Of a stretch of 64,000 bases of DNA, positions 40,913 through 51,658 are shown piece by piece. Below the pieces are notes generated by a model. The model was given only the letters and a program-made list of their open reading frames with translations, had not been told where the DNA came from and searched no databases. Numbering within the stretch: position 1 is the first letter of the stretch; the number at the start of each line of letters is the position of its first letter. Source of the DNA: Mayamaea pseudoterrestris (lineage: Eukaryota; Bacillariophyta; Bacillariophyceae; Sellaphorales; Sellaphoraceae); assembly GCA_027923505.1 (NCBI GenBank), contig BROI01000022.1, positions 558,001 through 622,000 on the forward strand, in the 5' to 3' direction. Made by a program: the position numbers and the translations under genes.

Positions 40913-43078
40913 CTATCGGTTGTATCTCCCTTTCATCTTTTGCCGTTGATTTTTCCGCAGATACACCAAAATAACAGTAGAAAGAATTGCAGCGGCAAGC
41001 CAAAACCAAAGTGGAAGCGGCCGTTGTAGATTGCGTAATATTAGCGCCCGGTTCAGACCAAGCCCTTCAGGTTCGCGGTTGAGCACTGTCCTCACCACTG
41101 ACGCAACATCCGTGCACTCTTCCTTGATTGAAACGAGGGCATCCAGAATATCATTGCAGAAAAGAGCTTCACCAGCATCATCAAAACTTGCTGTACAGTA
41201 GCTCACTTGGTCCACCTCCTTCGACGATCGAGCGAATGACTGCAGGGAGTGACAAAGGCTTGGCCACTTGATTCCATTCTTGCACAGGCCACGAATAGCA
41301 ACGGGGCAAGTAGTCCCCATGATATGCTTCAGATAGTCATGCGGCTTGGCTCCATGGAAGTGAATAATGTATGGCTGCTGGTAATCAATGTCCTTGGTCT
41401 GCCAGTATGGTTTGAAGTTAAACACTTTACTCAGGAACTGTACCTCATGCTCATAAAATTCCAAATATGCGCCCTGGTCGCTCGGCGACGGATGGTCAAA
41501 CTTGGCGGTGCCAACGTGCCGTAGAATAAACTCCAAAAAGTCCTTGTAAGTTTCTCGCATGCGTGGAACGTTCATTAGGGTGACTCCAGCGTTTGATGGT
41601 CGATTGTCAGGTTTCAGTTCGGCGCTCATGGCAATGCCAAGCGTCATATCTAATCCAAAATCCTTGAGTGTAAATGGTCGTGTAACAATCGTGTCTGCGT
41701 CAAGCAGCAGGCAATACTCACTCTCCACAAATAGTGGAATATCGATTCGCTGCCAAGTCCCAAAGTAGTTTCCCGCATGCAGAAACAAATGACTCGTCTT
41801 GACGTCGCCATTGAGACGCATGGCTTCAATCTGATCGCGCCAGGTTGGATCGTGCTGGTGAATAATGACCTTGCGCTCCTTTAGCCAGTTGCGAAACACC
41901 GTATCACTGCTTCCATGGTATAGAATGTGGATTGTATTGTCGGGCATGACGCGACGAATAGAGGCAATGGATGCCTGAAGCAGGTGCTTGCCAGAACTTT
42001 GGCTGAGCTCCGTGTAGGTGTAAACAATGGGGATTTGGTAGACTCTCCAAATATCACCCAAGGGAATAGATTGTGAATTGTACCAATATGCATTGTTGGA
42101 ATGGCGAATTGCAATTTGAATTGCCGAAAATGTACTGACGCTATTGCCGACAAAGCTCTTAAGCCCACTGCAGATGCTAAAGTCAATGAGCGCCCATATA
42201 TCTCGCATATTCTGTGCATTGGGAACAAGCTCTTCAATAGCCATGCGATCAATATCACTCATGAAATCAAATCGCGTGTATATCGAATAAGGACTTGTCC
42301 GAAGCTCACGCGGAACGTGGTCTGAATGATCGCCGCAGTAGTACACAAATTGACTGTCTTCGCTCGTCACGCCTCGCGATTCGAGCGACTGTAGAAAGGA
42401 GTGACCAGGAACGCCGAGACAGTTTCCGCGGTAGATGCCGTCGCGAATGCTGCTCCATCGATTGCAGTGGGCGAACCAGTCCTCGTCGTTGCGATGGTGC
42501 ACGCAGATTCCTTGGCTTGGAAGAGCGGGAAGGGCGTTTGTAATGGTAGTAATGTACTTTGACAGCTTTGGAGATGGTCGAAACGTATTCAAAACTTTCA
42601 AAAGGAGCATTGCATCAGCTTGATGGAGCGACTGCAAACCGGCGCATGGTATTTGTCGTTTGGAAAAGTCAAAGGACTTGAATACCGCCTTGATGCCCAT
42701 GGCTTGTATCTCCTGCTGGAAGTAGATGGCGTCAAATGCGACCTCAAATGGAACCGAGTTACTTGCTGATGGGAGGACATAGTCTTCTGTATATTGGACG
42801 CCATGGACAATGAAATAATCTGGAACTTCGACAATGGCCTTGCGCTGTTCAATGGCAATGGCGATGGAAGCGGAATGGTATAGAAGCTGATTCGAAAGAC
42901 CGTTGCAAATATTGTACTGATACACGTTGTGACTATTTATATGAGAGACCTCCAATGACGTTACCATGGCATTCAAAAGAGGGAGTAAGGTGGAAAATGC
43001 AAGTAGTAGAAATGTCGATTTGTTGCTGGAAGTTGTTCGACAGTGAAACGAAGGAATACAAGCTATTGAACAGCCCAT
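40913..43078 (-). CDS. Two-domain glycosyltransferase: fucosyltransferase-like plus GT8-like
   Basis: A 721-aa single-exon protein. A hydrophobic leader (STFLLLAFSTLLPLLNAM) starts it. The first half resembles an alpha-fucosyltransferase or NodZ/GT11-like fold: CNGLSNQLLYHSASIAIAI near the N terminus, ICVHHRNDEDW, and FVGNSVSTFSAIQI, the usual closing motif of such enzymes. The second half resembles GT8: IPIVYTYTELSQSS, YCLLLDADTIVTRPF with a DAD metal-binding motif, NAGVTLMNVPRM and IIHFHGAKPHDY. A C-terminal helix (LWFWLAAAILSTVILVYL) with a basic KNQRQKMK tail gives type I topology with the catalytic parts in the lumen. Two transferase-like domains in one chain suggest successive sugar additions in the Golgi. 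The substrates are unknown, and the N-terminal assignment is weaker than that of the GT8-like half. Confidence 0.8.
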   Translation of the reverse strand: MGCSIACIPSFHCRTTSSNKSTFLLLAFSTLLPLLNAMVTSLEVSHINSHNVYQYNICNGLSNQLLYHSASIAIAIEQRKAIVEVPDYFIVHGVQYTEDYVLPSASNSVPFEVAFDAIYFQQEIQAMGIKAVFKSFDFSKRQIPCAGLQSLHQADAMLLLKVLNTFRPSPKLSKYITTITNALPALPSQGICVHHRNDEDWFAHCNRWSSIRDGIYRGNCLGVPGHSFLQSLESRGVTSEDSQFVYYCGDHSDHVPRELRTSPYSIYTRFDFMSDIDRMAIEELVPNAQNMRDIWALIDFSICSGLKSFVGNSVSTFSAIQIAIRHSNNAYWYNSQSIPLGDIWRVYQIPIVYTYTELSQSSGKHLLQASIASIRRVMPDNTIHILYHGSSDTVFRNWLKERKVIIHQHDPTWRDQIEAMRLNGDVKTSHLFLHAGNYFGTWQRIDIPLFVESEYCLLLDADTIVTRPFTLKDFGLDMTLGIAMSAELKPDNRPSNAGVTLMNVPRMRETYKDFLEFILRHVGTAKFDHPSPSDQGAYLEFYEHEVQFLSKVFNFKPYWQTKDIDYQQPYIIHFHGAKPHDYLKHIMGTTCPVAIRGLCKNGIKWPSLCHSLQSFARSSKEVDQVSYCTASFDDAGEALFCNDILDALVSIKEECTDVASVVRTVLNREPEGLGLNRALILRNLQRPLPLWFWLAAAILSTVILVYLRKNQRQKMKGRYNR

Positions 43079-43943
43079 TTTTGTACAGAAAGCGTAAAGA
43101 AGCGTGAAGAATGGAGTTGTAGTTGCGAGGTAGATGGTTCCGAGCGTCTATGAAGCAGATGTGGCTGTGTATATCAACCAATGCTGCTTCCGACAAAAGC
43201 AGTACGCAAGTAGACTGGCGAAAGTCAGGCTAGCGAAGAACTGTCTGCCTCGCAATTGGCTTATCAAAGGCGCTGTCTATAAGAGCTCTTGGTCGTCAAG
43301 TGTTGCGCAAGGTCGTTCTTTACAGTACAAGTATGCTCCAAGATAATGTCTTTCTCGCGTTGGCGACCATCAAACGTTTGGCAGGTCGAGCGACGACGAC
43401 GCACGCGAATGGGTCGTGCAAACACGCGCAGCGCCAGCGACGCAATTTTGTGACGTAATTGACACTGGCACTCGTTTCTTACTATTGCCTCGTGAATTCA
43501 TTGACACTGGCACTCGTTTCGTAATATTGCCTTCTGCCGTAATTGACACTGGCACTCGTTTCGTACTATTGCCTTGACGACGTCATACGACAGCTAGCAG
43601 ATAACCGCTACGACAGTCAGAGTTGTTGACTGCGAGCCATGCATGGGCTCTCGCCATTTTCCTTTCGGCCGATCAGCTCTCGCCATTACCTTGCAAGCAA
43701 ATCAATAGCTCCTCCGTTGTTGCTCCTGCTTTCAGCTCTAAACCAAGGTTCTCCGTTTTGATGCTCGTCCATTTTCATTTTTTGCTATTTTGAAACGATA
43801 ATTCGCCGCGCTGCCAGAGGCACGAGCAGACTTGTCAGCGCTTGGCAAACAACGAAGCAGCGAGCGACGGAAAGCAATCTGGACTTAAAAAGAACCAACA
43901 CAAAATAGAAGAAGGAAGAATTCGTTTATATTTCTACGGTAGC
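43079..43943. other. Intergenic, about 865 bp, divergent promoters, with a minisatellite
   Basis: Between two divergent glycosyltransferase genes. It contains a 42-bp minisatellite at 43458-43574; no other gene or RNA is recognised. Confidence 0.55.
43458..43574. repeat. 42-bp minisatellite, three copies
   Basis: Units start at 43458, 43500 and 43542, spaced exactly 42 bp, with the core ATTGACACTGGCACTCGTTT. The last unit is partial. The plus frame is open across all copies and reads IDTGTRFVILPSAV (14 residues per unit) before a stop at about 43575; the minus strand is open too. No start codon or gene context supports translation. Confidence 0.85.
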
Positions 43944-45989
43944 ATGAGAAATCTCGTGTTGCTACTGTCACATTTGGGAGCCGCCGTCGTGGCGCTTCAC
44001 CTCGGCTTTCTCTACAGCCTGCAACAACACGCACAAGTCATGGAGGATTGCGCCAAGCACAAGTCACCCGACTATCTCATTGTAGAACGAGTTCCGCAGC
44101 AGCAATCACCAAATCACAATGAATCGCCACTGTCGGCTCGCGTGTTTCTACCAACCATGCGAGACTTGCTGGTCGGTGGAGTGCTCGTGCCGAGGGACGA
44201 CTTTCGAGACAAATTTGATTTGGGATTTCCACTCGGCGAACATACAGCGGGACACAATAGCCACGTCCTACTGCTCTACCAGTCACACGATAGTCTTCCA
44301 TCCAACTACTCGAGTATGTTGTCATTGAATCAATCGAGTAGCAGCAGCATCTTTCCAACCATGCATTCACTCGACGACGCTCTCGAAAACTGCGAAACAC
44401 TGAAACACGTTTCCATGCCATACATGAATGGTCCCAAGCATCGCAACGCGCAAACGTGCACCGCCCTCGTTGGCCAAACCGAAGCTGACTATGTCGTCAA
44501 GTGGGTGCAGCTGCAGCAAAAGCAGCAGCAACAAGCCCAAGGCAGCATTAACAACAAGCGCCCCAAAATATACTTTGAATCATCCAGTCGCTACAGTTAC
44601 GGCAGCCACGAAGAGTCTAACTTTGTACAAACTGTTCCAAATTATCATCGCACCATTCAACCGTCGCTTGGCATACTGCAGAACTACTTGAGCGTCCTTC
44701 CAGACGCACTGGATAGACTCCGCGTCGTGGCGCAACAAGTTGCCGACGCGGGGAGCGACACTGTCAAAAATAATCTCTTTGTCATGGTGACCAATCTGGG
44801 GCACGCCGAGCTGTTCATCAATTTCGTGTGCGCGGCGCGCCGCGTCAATCTCGACTTGTCAAAAGTGTTGGTTTTTGCGACGGACCACGACACGTACGAG
44901 CTGGTGCGAGCCATGAACGTGGCCGCCTTTTACGACGAACAAGTGTTTGCCAGCATTCCGCGTGACTCGAGTGCGAAATATGGAGATTTGCAGTATGGAA
45001 AAATCATGATGTCCAAAGTATATTGCGCGCACTTGATGAGTTTGCTGAGTGAGAAATACAACTTTTTGTTTCAGGATGTGGACATTATTCCATACACGAG
45101 TCAATACTTGGAATGGTTCGTTGACTTGTCCAAACAGCAACCTGAGTATGATTTGTTCTTTCAAAACGACCACAATTTCCGGGCCGAGTATAGTCCATAT
45201 GTGACCAATAGTGGATGCTACTATGGTGAGTAGCATTCAACGTTGAATCAATTTGATGAACGAGAAAGCGACGTACATGGCAGACGGCCGGACGAAACAA
45301 GTTTTTTAAAGCGGTGCCGTCTCACGTATTGTTTTCTCGTTGCCGCAGTTGTGAACAATGCACGGACGAGACACTTTTTCGCCGACTTTGTCAAACGCGG
45401 CGACGCTGTGGCAAAAGCAAAGAGCCACCAAGCAGCCATGTCGGGTCTACTAACGGAACATGTCAACCTATACGGCCTTCGACCCAAGACACTATGGGGT
45501 GATCATGAAGTTTTGCTGAGTAAGTTGACGTGGTTTGCGTTGTGGGTGAAAAAGTTGGATGGAATTGATGGACAGAGTGCGCACCAGACGCTTTATGCAT
45601 GCACTCATAAACTATCTCACGCTTCTACACTAACTCTGTTGCGTTTAACAGTTGGGTGGCACTTTCATCGCAACGGCGACAATGTCATGAAAGACTTGAT
45701 CCGAAGCAACAAAACATCCGCACTCTCCATGCACATGAATTGGAATTCGCACAAGGAGGAAAAGCGACCATTTCTGGAGCAAATGGGGGACTGGTATCTC
45801 TTTGAGCCATGCGTTGGCGACAAGACGCTTGCCGACATTGAAAAGAACACTAGCCGAAAAGGCGATCTCGTTGCCACCTGCTGCTCGGCGACTCCACTTT
45901 ACAAATGCCATTTTAAGGACAAGCCATCACTTTTGCCTTGCGAGTCCAATAAAACACACGCCGCTAAAAGCAAGAAGTCATTTTGGTGA
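43944..45989 (+). CDS. Type II membrane glycosyltransferase of the nucleotide-diphospho-sugar transferase (PF03407-like) family, three exons
   Basis: Exons 43944-45225, 45349-45519 and 45652-45989; introns of 123 and 132 bp with GT-AG ends; 596 aa. The first in-frame ATG is 43944. A signal anchor (NLVLLLSHLGAAVVALHLGFLY) is followed by a long stem and then a PF03407-type domain: NNLFVMVTNLGHAELFINFVC, VLVFATDHDTYELVRAM, FLFQDVDIIPY (DVD in place of DxD), NSGCYYVVNNARTRHFF across the first junction, and LIGWHFHRNGD across the second. The block MNWNSHKEEKRPFLEQMGDWYL is also typical. Such enzymes (RRA/XEG-type) add sugars in the Golgi. The splice sites were chosen because they restore conserved motifs on both sides. 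Confidence 0.88.
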
Positions 45990-46481
45990 ACGGGTAACAG
46001 CTATTTACAGTAATGAACGCGTACGTGCTCCACTGCTCGAGAGCACCACGACCACAACTTGCCTCCATGACTACCCGATCGAACCCTCGACATGAAGGAC
46101 AGCGACTGCTCGAATTTTACATGAACTATCTTGCTGTTAAAGAAGTAAGCACTGGAGGAGTTGTTTTCAATCAGATATGAACCACCAAGAACCACCATGT
46201 CGGTCAACAGCATTCTACATCACCATCTGCATCCGCCCCTTTCACTCCGGTAGCACGGACTGGATGAAATGGCGCATGCGACGACTAAAACATGCACAAA
46301 TTGACAAACTGTATGATAACATTTACCCTATATTCTAATGGAAGTAAAATTAACTAAGTTTTCTCTCATAGTTGCATCATACGTAGGTCCTGTACAAGAT
46401 TTTTAGTACCGCTCACTCGTCGTACAGGTACTCATTTTTTCTCCTCGCGGACGGAATTTCGATCGCTGCGTATACCATGGC
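45990..46481. other. Intergenic, 492 bp
   Basis: Upstream of antiporter 2. No gene, RNA or repeat is recognised. Confidence 0.5.
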
Positions 46482-49382
46482 ATGGATCACAACCGCGAGC
46501 GACGCTGGAACAGTAGGATTAAATTGTTGCGGCCAGTGAAACCAGCAGCGAGGATGTCGTCCCGATGGTGGTTGGCAATTGGTGTTGGAACATTCGTTGC
46601 TCTACTGTCGTCTCACGGAAATGTGCATGCTGCCTTTGACGAACGTGCGACCGAACCACGACCAATACATGACAACTCGCAAACACCAATCAATCACTCA
46701 TTCAAGCATGAACCAATTGCAAGAATGGTTACAGAGTCGTCGACTGGAGCTTTGCCAATGAGCAACGAAACGGAGACGGCGCTCCAGCAGGAACAGCAGC
46801 GAACGAACGCCGTCCTATTTCCGGCGCTGTGCATCGTCTTTGGTGCAATGATATACTACACCTTGTCCCGCGTCAAGATTTTGTCGCACTTGCTTCCCTA
46901 CACTGCCATGTGCTTTGTGTTGGGTGCCGTCTTGGGTGTTTCCACGATTCTGCTTAAATCGCACAGCAATCACCTTCACGAATCGGTGCAGGCGTGGACC
47001 AACATTGACTCGCAGGTGCTCCTGTTGACGTTTCTACCAGGACTGTTATTTGCGGATTCGATCGGCTTGAACGTTCATTTGTTTCGCAGCTCGTTCCTAC
47101 AAAATTTCATCTTTGCGTTTCCCCTCGTGTTGGCCGGCACGACGCTGACGGCCTGCGTGGCCTACTACATGTTTCCCTACCAGTGGTCGTTCAACTTGTG
47201 CATGACGTTTGGAAGCATATTGTCGGCGACGGATCCGGTGGCGGTGGCAGCCTTGTTGAACGAGCTTGGTGCGCCGCCGAGACTCAAGGTGCATATTAGT
47301 GGAGAAGCCTTGTTGAACGATGGGTCGGCCATTGTTTACTTTTCAATCTTTTCCATGAAGTATCTTTACGAACTAGGGATTCAAGGTGTTGGAGAAGGTA
47401 CGATCAACGATGTATAACATCGTTGACTGTCGCGTGTGCATGCTCAACCATTGCATCTACCCACCTGCAGACGTGGATTGGGCTCTTGGGGTAGCACTTT
47501 TCTTTCGGAAGTCACTGGGAGGAGTTGCCATTGGATTATTCTTTGGCTTGTCCATTTGCCTTGCGCTAAAGCTGTTTAATCGTCGATTTACGCGAGAAGA
47601 AAACGTGGCCGAGGTCTCATCCATACTTGGGTTGGTGTACATTAACTACTTTTGTGCCGACTACGTGTGGGAAACCTCGGGGGTGATTGCTACCGTGTTT
47701 GCAGGACTAACGGTAAAGCTGTTTGGAAGCGCCATGTTGAACGATGGGAAGCTAATGAACGATTTCTGGACCCTTTTGGAGCATGTACTCAACACTGTAC
47801 TCTTTACGCTCGGTAAGTGAAGCCCATCAGCTACTCGCACTTGTCCGACAAGATTTGCTGCTCACCACCTATATTTACGACAGGAGGTGTAGTCTACGGG
47901 AACATTCTAGTAGAAGACCAGTTCAACGGCAAGGAATGGGCTTACCTCTTTTTACTCTATGTCATGCTTGGTATAATTCGATCAGTGCTCTTTCTAGTTG
48001 CGTACCCAGTGACAAAGAATATCGGGTTGAAGACTTCTTGGCAAGAACAAGTGTTCCAGGTTCATGCAGGCCTCCGCGGTGCTGTTGGAATTGCTCTGGC
48101 GCTTTCTTTGAACAGCCAGGTTAGAATCATCTCCTCAGGCGGCGACGTCGATCCTCTATACCACGAGCAGACTCAAAGAGTTTTTGGTTTTGTTGGAGGA
48201 ATTGCACTGCTGACACTTGTCATTAATGCGCCAACATGCAAACCACTTTTAAAATATCTCAAACTCTCCGAGTCGAGCGAGACCAGAGGAAAGATACTGG
48301 ATGCTTATCGCACACGTTTTAGGAGACATGCTATACACGAAATGGTCTGCCTTTTGTCGCAGCCTCGCTTTGGTTACGTCAATTTTGCTATTGTTCAGAG
48401 TCACGTCTCATTCGTTTCAGACCTTACGAGATCACAGCTACGAGAAGCTGTCGACCGGCACAAGGAAATGACACCCATTGACGAATACAACGCGCCCCAA
48501 CTCGGTGGAATTATGCCTTTCATTGTCAATGACACGGGTGAATCTGTTGCAGGAGCAGGGCCAGAATTGTCTAGCGACCAAGTGCTGCTGGAAACTAATG
48601 CTCCTGCAGAGACTTCGAGCGATGCTGTTCAGCACGATGCGCAAGAGTGCAGAACCCTTTTTCTTGACATTCTTAGATCTGCATACGCTATGCAGATAGC
48701 GGAAGGTGAGCTAGTTCAGAGGCAGTTTCTCACTGTTGCACTCGAACAGTCACTGGATCTTGCGCACGACCAGGTTGCTCAAGGGGCATCACTCGCGGAC
48801 TGGGATTACGTCAAGCTCCTTGACCCAGCTTTCAGCAGACTGGACCGATCGTTAAAGAAGATGCCAGCTGCTCTACATTGTCTTGACTCGGTACGCCCTG
48901 GTATGCATGGACGTTGGAAGCAAGCTAGCAAGCGTTTCACGACGGAGCGGGCACTGGCATTCATGGCGGCTCATCGTTACGCACAAGAGTTTTTTCGACG
49001 CGAATTCGAGAATGCCGAGCATGAGCTATCCAAGGCGGGCGAGTTAGTCGTCCGAGAAAGCCAGTTGCAATATTTGAAAGCGGAAGCAATATTGAAAAAG
49101 CAAGAGCCCAGCGATCTGGAACAAGCCGTCTCTCACAAGTTCTGCTCCATCCTATTGAACTCGTTGATCATTTATGTTGGGCGATTGGTGGAACAGGGTC
49201 TCCTTAAGGACGAAGAAGCAGAACATTGGGTTGCAGAAGTTGAAGTTGAGCTTGCGGACGTTAACGCTTGCTCTCGATCTCACTCTGTTCGTTCCCGTCA
49301 ATGCAGCGACAAGGGCCGATTGAAAAGCATTCTTGACGTGGACGGTATAATCCCCGGCGCTGCTAGAAGTCAGTCGCTTTAA
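46482..49382 (+). CDS. CPA1 Na+/H+ antiporter, copy 2, three exons
   Basis: Exons 46482-47397, 47471-47812 and 47884-49382; introns of 73 and 71 bp, both phase 1; 918 aa. The leader may be a signal anchor (WLAIGVGTFVALLSSHG after an Arg-rich start). The core reads ATDPVAVAALLNELG and GEALLNDGSAIVYF. The first intron splits GVGE from DVDWALGVALF, a position that is uninterrupted in copies 1 and 3; the second intron sits at the same place (VLFTLG/GVVYG) as the single intron in copies 1 and 3. The tail keeps the shared blocks SHKFCSILLNS, RALAFMAAHRYAQEFFR and LVEQGLLKDEEAEHWV. Function as in copy 1; ion specificity and membrane (plasma membrane or tonoplast) are unknown. Confidence 0.92.
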
Positions 49383-49665
49383 CCTTTTTAGTGCCGTAGA
49401 ATGCTAGTACAAATAATTAGACAGCAGCGAAAACGATTTATTTTAGAGGAAACAATTTCAACTGGTGGCGCTAGCCAGCTTGTGCCGTGTGCGGTCGATC
49501 GCCAGGGGATGTTTGGCTTTCCTATAGTTAAAAAGTCTTGAAGCATCCAAAAGAAAGTCGTCGGCTCGGAGCGCCTGGTAATGTAAGCTGATTATGGATG
49601 CTGCACTTGTTCCAATTTCTACCCGGTGCAACGAGGATGTAGGCTTAGTAACTTTCCAATTTGCA

Positions 49666-51354
49666 TTACAACATTTCAATCCCCTCGCAGTCAAGTTGTA
49701 AGATGTCCGTCTTGCAGCCGAGCAGAGTCGACAGGTTTGGCGCAGTCCTGCCCAGATCGCCATGGCACCACTCCTTCACGTAGGTCCCAGCATCAGTACT
49801 AATGTGCAGAATGAAATGGTGGTCATCCGTTCGCTCGATGCGGCAGGACAAGACATGTCGGACCCGCGTCATGTTGACTCGACGATGTAAGACGCGAATC
49901 GGCGTCTTTTGCTGAATTTGTAATGGAAATGTATGCAGTTGCAGCTGCTCTTGTAAGTTCTCAATGCTAGTAAATGGCTTCTCGCTCCAGCAGTAACATG
50001 CATAGTGCTTGATCTTTTCTTCCGTCTCCGCTTGCAAAGACGAATACGCCGCAGCGCGCACAAACGATAGATCAGGCGAGACATCCACACCCAGAGGATT
50101 GCATCCATACGCCCTTGACGGGTCCTTAATGTTCAAAGTAGGTATAGTTGTATTGCTTGCAGCGTCACCGTTTATTGCCGTGTGATTAATCGCATTCACA
50201 ATCTGCACCAAATCTGGCTTCGTTGGCATGCGCAATGCATCCGTGACTTCACATACAAAGGGGCGCCCACAAATGCTTTTGTCTGTCGGAACTTGCGTAG
50301 GAAGCATCATGCGCACGTCCATATCTTCTCGACCCGACGCGTGAAACTTGATCATGCCGAATTGGACGCCACTAGTAAGTGGCACATGTTCCTCGTTGAG
50401 TGACGAAACGCCACCAACGTGACGCTCCATCACCGCAACGATTTGTTCCTCCACCGAAGTTACTCCCAGACGTCGCTTCTTGCTAGGCTCACCGTCGACT
50501 ACGTCATGACTTGGTACGAAAAAGGGAGTCTGCGAAACATCGCGACGCGACTTGGTATACTTGGCACCAAGGTAGAATGGCTTGCGCCAAACAGCCACGT
50601 CAATACTTAATTCGCCAGTCATCTTTGACATTAATATATCATCATCATGCTTGGATGCATACTGCGACGTTGCCAAGGCCTGGTTGATGGACCATATTCT
50701 CGTGTCCAGTGTGCGTTCAATACGTTCCTCGTGATTGACCCGCGGATCTCCTCCCTGCGAAACGTCCAGTTGCTTGCGCTGCCGCCTCGTCCGGCGACTT
50801 TGTTGCTGCGTCAAGGGATTCGCCGGAATGAGGTCCATTGGTCGAGGCATTTCCGTTGGAAGGGTCAAGAGGACGTGGACGCAAAGGTAGCCCTGCTCCT
50901 CGTTGATTATCTCTGCAGGATACTTAGCTTCCATTTCCCACAGTGGCATTTGCGAAAGACGTTCAATGCAGTCATCCAGTTGCTTCGTCGCATACTTTTT
51001 GAGTCGATCCGCAAACGTACTAATGGGTGTACTACTTTTAGTCGCGCCGGCTTTCTGCTGGATCGCCAGCTTGTATCGATGCACCAAGTCTCCCGGGAGA
51101 ACGATTCGTGGAAGATGGTTCATGTTGACAGTACTACTGCCGTGGACGAAGCGATTGCTACGCGTGCCGCCGTAGAGTTTCGTTGCTTCTTGCACCGCAT
51201 GCGCCAGGCGCTGCTGGAGCGAGTTTTCGTCGCCGTCTTGCCAAAAGCCGAGGCAGACAAAGCAACGCTCGTCCTTGTTGATGCATTCTGAATTTGGTGC
51301 TTTCTCCGAGTTTCCATGAACATATTGACAGCAATTTTTGCAAAGGTGAACCAT
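49666..51354 (-). CDS. PUS10: tRNA pseudouridine synthase Pus10
   Basis: A 562-aa single-exon protein. The N terminus has the Pus10 zinc-binding part (LCKNCC and CFVCLGF) and a THUMP-like middle (LSIDVAVWRKPFYLGAKYTKSRRDVSQTPF). The catalytic domain reads FHASGREDMDVRMM, with the nucleophile Asp expected in REDMDVR, then GRPFVCEV; the end has DAGTYVKEWCHGDLGRTAPNL, as in archaeal and eukaryotic Pus10. The enzyme forms pseudouridine 54 (and 55 in archaea) in the T-loop of tRNAs. There is no organelle leader. The start at 51354 begins directly with the Cys motif, and the divergent antiporter 3 starts 304 bp away. Confidence 0.93.
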   Translation of the reverse strand: MVHLCKNCCQYVHGNSEKAPNSECINKDERCFVCLGFWQDGDENSLQQRLAHAVQEATKLYGGTRSNRFVHGSSTVNMNHLPRIVLPGDLVHRYKLAIQQKAGATKSSTPISTFADRLKKYATKQLDDCIERLSQMPLWEMEAKYPAEIINEEQGYLCVHVLLTLPTEMPRPMDLIPANPLTQQQSRRTRRQRKQLDVSQGGDPRVNHEERIERTLDTRIWSINQALATSQYASKHDDDILMSKMTGELSIDVAVWRKPFYLGAKYTKSRRDVSQTPFFVPSHDVVDGEPSKKRRLGVTSVEEQIVAVMERHVGGVSSLNEEHVPLTSGVQFGMIKFHASGREDMDVRMMLPTQVPTDKSICGRPFVCEVTDALRMPTKPDLVQIVNAINHTAINGDAASNTTIPTLNIKDPSRAYGCNPLGVDVSPDLSFVRAAAYSSLQAETEEKIKHYACYCWSEKPFTSIENLQEQLQLHTFPLQIQQKTPIRVLHRRVNMTRVRHVLSCRIERTDDHHFILHISTDAGTYVKEWCHGDLGRTAPNLSTLLGCKTDILQLDCEGIEML

Positions 51355-51658
51355 ACTATGTTGCTGTCAGGTTGCGGGATCAGGATGCCAGTCGAATGCG
51401 CATTGAAAAAAAAATGCGAAGACGAGTGGTGCAAAAGCATGTCGCACCAGTACACATTAGATCGCAGCGGTTTTCGAATCGGAACGTAACGGATCCAAGA
51501 TCAAAAGATCCACAAGCGATCACAGTCGAGAGCGCTTCTGTACTACATAATGAACAACACTTCGTTCCATCAAGCTTGCGATATATTATACAGTCTGCTA
51601 GCTTCACCGAGTCTTGATAGTTGGTCGTATACGGAAAATGAATATATGATCCTTCACA
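51355..51658. other. Divergent promoter region, 304 bp
   Basis: Shared upstream DNA of PUS10 and antiporter 3. No clear motif besides an AT-rich stretch near 51580-51660. Confidence 0.45.
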
